Shown piece after piece: positions 53,733 through 55,842 of a stretch of 55,842 bases of DNA (position 1 is the stretch's first letter; each line of letters opens with the position of its first letter). Made by a program: the position numbers and the translations under genes. This DNA comes from Gracilaria domingensis. Lineage: Eukaryota; Rhodophyta; Florideophyceae; Gracilariales; Gracilariaceae. The DNA is taken from positions 76,889 to 132,730 of the forward strand of contig VCMS01000308.1 in assembly GCA_022539475.1 (NCBI GenBank). The letters are read 5' to 3'. A model generated the notes under the pieces. The model was not told the DNA's origin, ran no database searches, and saw only the letters and a list, made by a program, of their open reading frames with translations.

Positions 53733-55842
53733 TCATCCACTTCGAGGCGCTCGCAGCCTCATTATTGGCAAATCGTCATCACTACTACTCTCGAGCACTT
53801 CGGTTCTACCGGCGTCCGCTTCCACACCAATCTCCACGACCACTTGGTCTTCGTCCATGTCAACCGCCCCAACCTCCTTATCGGACAACAGTTCATCCTC
53901 CGCCTCCTCCTCCTCGTCACCATTGACAAACGTGGGTCGGAAATCCCGCACCCGATGAACAGCATCAGGTAGTGCGTAGCCCTCTGGTACCATGTACATG
54001 TGGTATCTAACCAGCAAATCCATAGACTCGGGCCTATCCACCTTGTCCTTCCACTTGCTCCAGCATGTGTCACATCACCACGGCCCACGAATACAGAGTA
54101 CGGTGGGATGATTATCTTCTTCGCTGGATACACCTCCGACATCACTCGCAACTGTTGGTTGTTCATCCCCACCAGTTGATGGCTTCCAGCGCTCACCCAG
54201 AGAGGAAAGCCCTCTTTCCCAGAGGCCATTACAAAGTATCCGGGGTTGCCAGTATTCATTGTTTCCTTCGTAACCAGACCACTGAAGTCGGTGTGCAGCG
54301 TCTGGCGCTTGCACTTTCTCGTCGTCCCCAGAAATCGACCACCAGTTTTCGGAGTGTACATCTTCACAGCTTCCCTTTCATTGTCCCTAGTCCCAAAGCC
54401 GCAGCAATTGTACCCATTCGAACACCAAGTAAAGCACGCGACCTTACAACCCACCTGAGCTCCTCATTATCCTCCGGCTTCTCCACCGTACCCCAACGTG
54501 TCGACATCACTCTCCCTCAAATGGTCCATCGCTACCGTCCTTCCATCCTTTATCATCGTTGATTATTTGAACAAACGACTTCTGTTCCTCTCCTTTCCGT
54601 ATATCCGGCATCGCTCCATACTCATTCTCGAAGAAGTCCACCAACTTCCCGACACATCTCCGAACTCCCGAACTTCTTCCAACTCCTCCCATTTAGGGAC
54701 ACCATTATCCGTCGCAAAGCCATCAAGCACGCAATATCCATTCTGCTTAGCTCAGCTTGCATTCGGGCGAAGAACATTTGCCCAAATTCGTCATGCTCCT
54801 TCGCAGCAACCCACAGCACCTCTTCATCATCCATACCTGTCGGTCGAGTACGAGGATACTGCATACCAAATGTCTCCGCCCGTAGGCGATGTTCAGCCCT
54901 TGCAGCGTGCCAAAAGACAAGATGGTGTACATCTCTAAGATTCGAGACACTTAGCAGCTCCGACCTATGTCCCTTCGGCAAGTGAATGACTCTGAGCCAG
55001 GGGTCCTTGTGCTCAATTACGTTCTTCCCTTGCCATTCCTGCGGTCTCAGCCTGGCATACCCGCACCATGATGGGTTCAGTGGGCCATCATATGGGTCAC
55101 CTCGAACAAGTCCGTGCTCCTCAGATTCCGGAAGAGCTGTAGGTAACTCGTCATCAAATGACCCCCCACCTGTCTCTTGCTGATCGTCTGGCGCAGCATC
55201 TTTCTCGACGGTGACAACCCGTGGAACTGTCACAGAAAGAAGCTCTTCGTCATCCACAAATGCAGAACTGCCTGCGTTCTCTGCATTCGCTCCCTCTCCC
55301 AATGCCACGAACTGAACCTTCATCGACCTTCCTCTCAGCACATGTTCATTTAGTTGAGACATCAGGTCATCCGGTGTCATGCTGTTCAGAGTAGATCTCA
55401 TCTGTTGTGTGAAAGTCTTTCTCCGTTTCTTCCTCGGCGGAGCCCGCTGTTCTTCTTCAGAGCTATCCAGAACTTCTATGGCACCTCGATTTCGGCCGTG
55501 TTCGATTTCCTATAACTCACCTGCGCCCGTTCTCGTGCACTTCTTCGCGGCTCCCCTTCTTCACTGTCAGATGTTGCAGCAGCAGCAGCGGGAGTCCTCC
55601 TCTTTGTCACGGACTGCTTCACTGGTGCAGGGGGCGGAATTACCTTGAGCATCGTCCGCAATCGATTCTGAACGGAAGTCGTGCAGTTCTAATTGAGTTC
55701 GTCCTGCTCCGAACACGCGCAAAGTGTTGAAGTTCACAACTTGTCCCAAAAGAACTGATACACAGCTGCGTTGTTGTCTGGGTCTTCAACGTCATCTTCA
55801 TTCGATGGAGTAGAAAGACTGACTTCGCGTTTCAGGAACACT
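53733..55842 (-). pseudogene. 2-oxoglutarate/Fe(II) oxygenase-like protein, right copy, frameshifted
   Basis: Reads right to left. The N-terminal part is clearer than at left: an acidic EDDVEDPDNNAAVYQFFWD, a PPPAPVKQSVTKRR stretch, SDSEEGEPRRSARER, then SSEEEQRAPPRKKRRKTF (a nuclear-localisation-type cluster) and the long segment 54622-55401. The core keeps GYFVMASGKEGFPLWVSAG and FVGRGDVTHAGASG, with the distal His, which the left copy has frameshifted. One-base losses relative to the left copy occur near 54053, 54515, 54650 and 54746. The gene continues beyond the window. Confidence 0.6.

Larger units (their letters stand above)
47399..55842 (-). repeat. Right arm of large inverted duplication
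   Basis: Reverse complement of 549-9047, continuing beyond the window. Differences from the left arm include a 13-base insertion near 51000 that changes the end of the reductase-like protein, a stop in the coiled-coil protein, and a set of one-base indels in the oxygenase-like gene. Confidence 0.93.

Noticed and set aside
549..55842. The inverted arms as a hairpin artefact of long-read sequencing
   Set aside because: Such artefacts have almost no spacer and near-identical error profiles; here a 38 kb unrelated spacer and consistent substitutions separate the arms. Confirmation by reads is still advisable.

Overview
This is eukaryotic nuclear DNA, most likely from a plastid-bearing alga; a red alga fits best, but that is an inference. 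The evidence is short GT-AG introns (74-113 bases) in the recognisable genes, an IspE-type gene of the plastid isoprenoid (MEP) pathway, an ABC1/UbiB-type kinase, and decayed Ty1/copia, Ty3/gypsy, TNP2-type, Harbinger and pogo-type elements. No CRISPR array, rRNA, convincing tRNA or prokaryotic operon was seen.

The frame of the window is a large inverted duplication. The left arm (about 549-9047) recurs in reverse at 47399-55842, with a 38.35 kb spacer. The right arm is still matching when the window ends, so the repeat is larger than what is visible. Each arm holds, from outside to inside: a frameshift-ridden gene with a 2-oxoglutarate/Fe(II)-oxygenase-like core; two convergent HAD-phosphatase paralogues, one with a degenerate active site; a ketopantoate-reductase-like gene; a 3'-only fragment of ribulose-phosphate 3-epimerase; and a Lys/Glu-rich coiled-coil protein. 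The arms look about 98-99% identical by eye, except at the outermost 0.5 kb, where the left copy is much noisier.

The spacer is mostly nested and decayed mobile DNA. From the left, a gypsy pol fragment (9048-9431 and 24952-25321) is split by a complete copia element (9432-24946, minus strand) with two LTRs and a 5-base GACAC target duplication. That copia is itself split inside its integrase by a 10.4 kb element (12373-22810) with a TA duplication, matching palindromic ends and a truncated TNP2 (CACTA/EnSpm-type) transposase gene. This inner element carries intron-containing but damaged copies of four host-type genes: an ABC1 kinase, IspE, and two tandem ABHD11-like alpha/beta hydrolases. Removing each insertion in silico restores the reading frame of the element outside it, which is the strongest evidence in the window.

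Further right are a Harbinger transposase relic (25.3-25.8 kb), an unidentified GC-rich stretch, a broken transthyretin-like/peptidase-like gene with a 43-base palindrome inside it, and a second copia with both LTRs and an ACGGATG target duplication (29971-34824). These are followed by a Harbinger pair (SANT/Myb-like protein plus DDE transposase, the latter split by a MITE-like insert), a pogo-type transposase, a secreted-protein pseudogene, an AT-rich stretch, several strong hairpins, a second SANT-like gene, and a GC-rich divergent pair (bromodomain protein and multi-pass membrane protein) that ends at the right arm. Almost every spacer gene carries at least one frameshift or stop. The best preserved reading frames are the two HAD genes and the ketopantoate-reductase-like gene in the arms.
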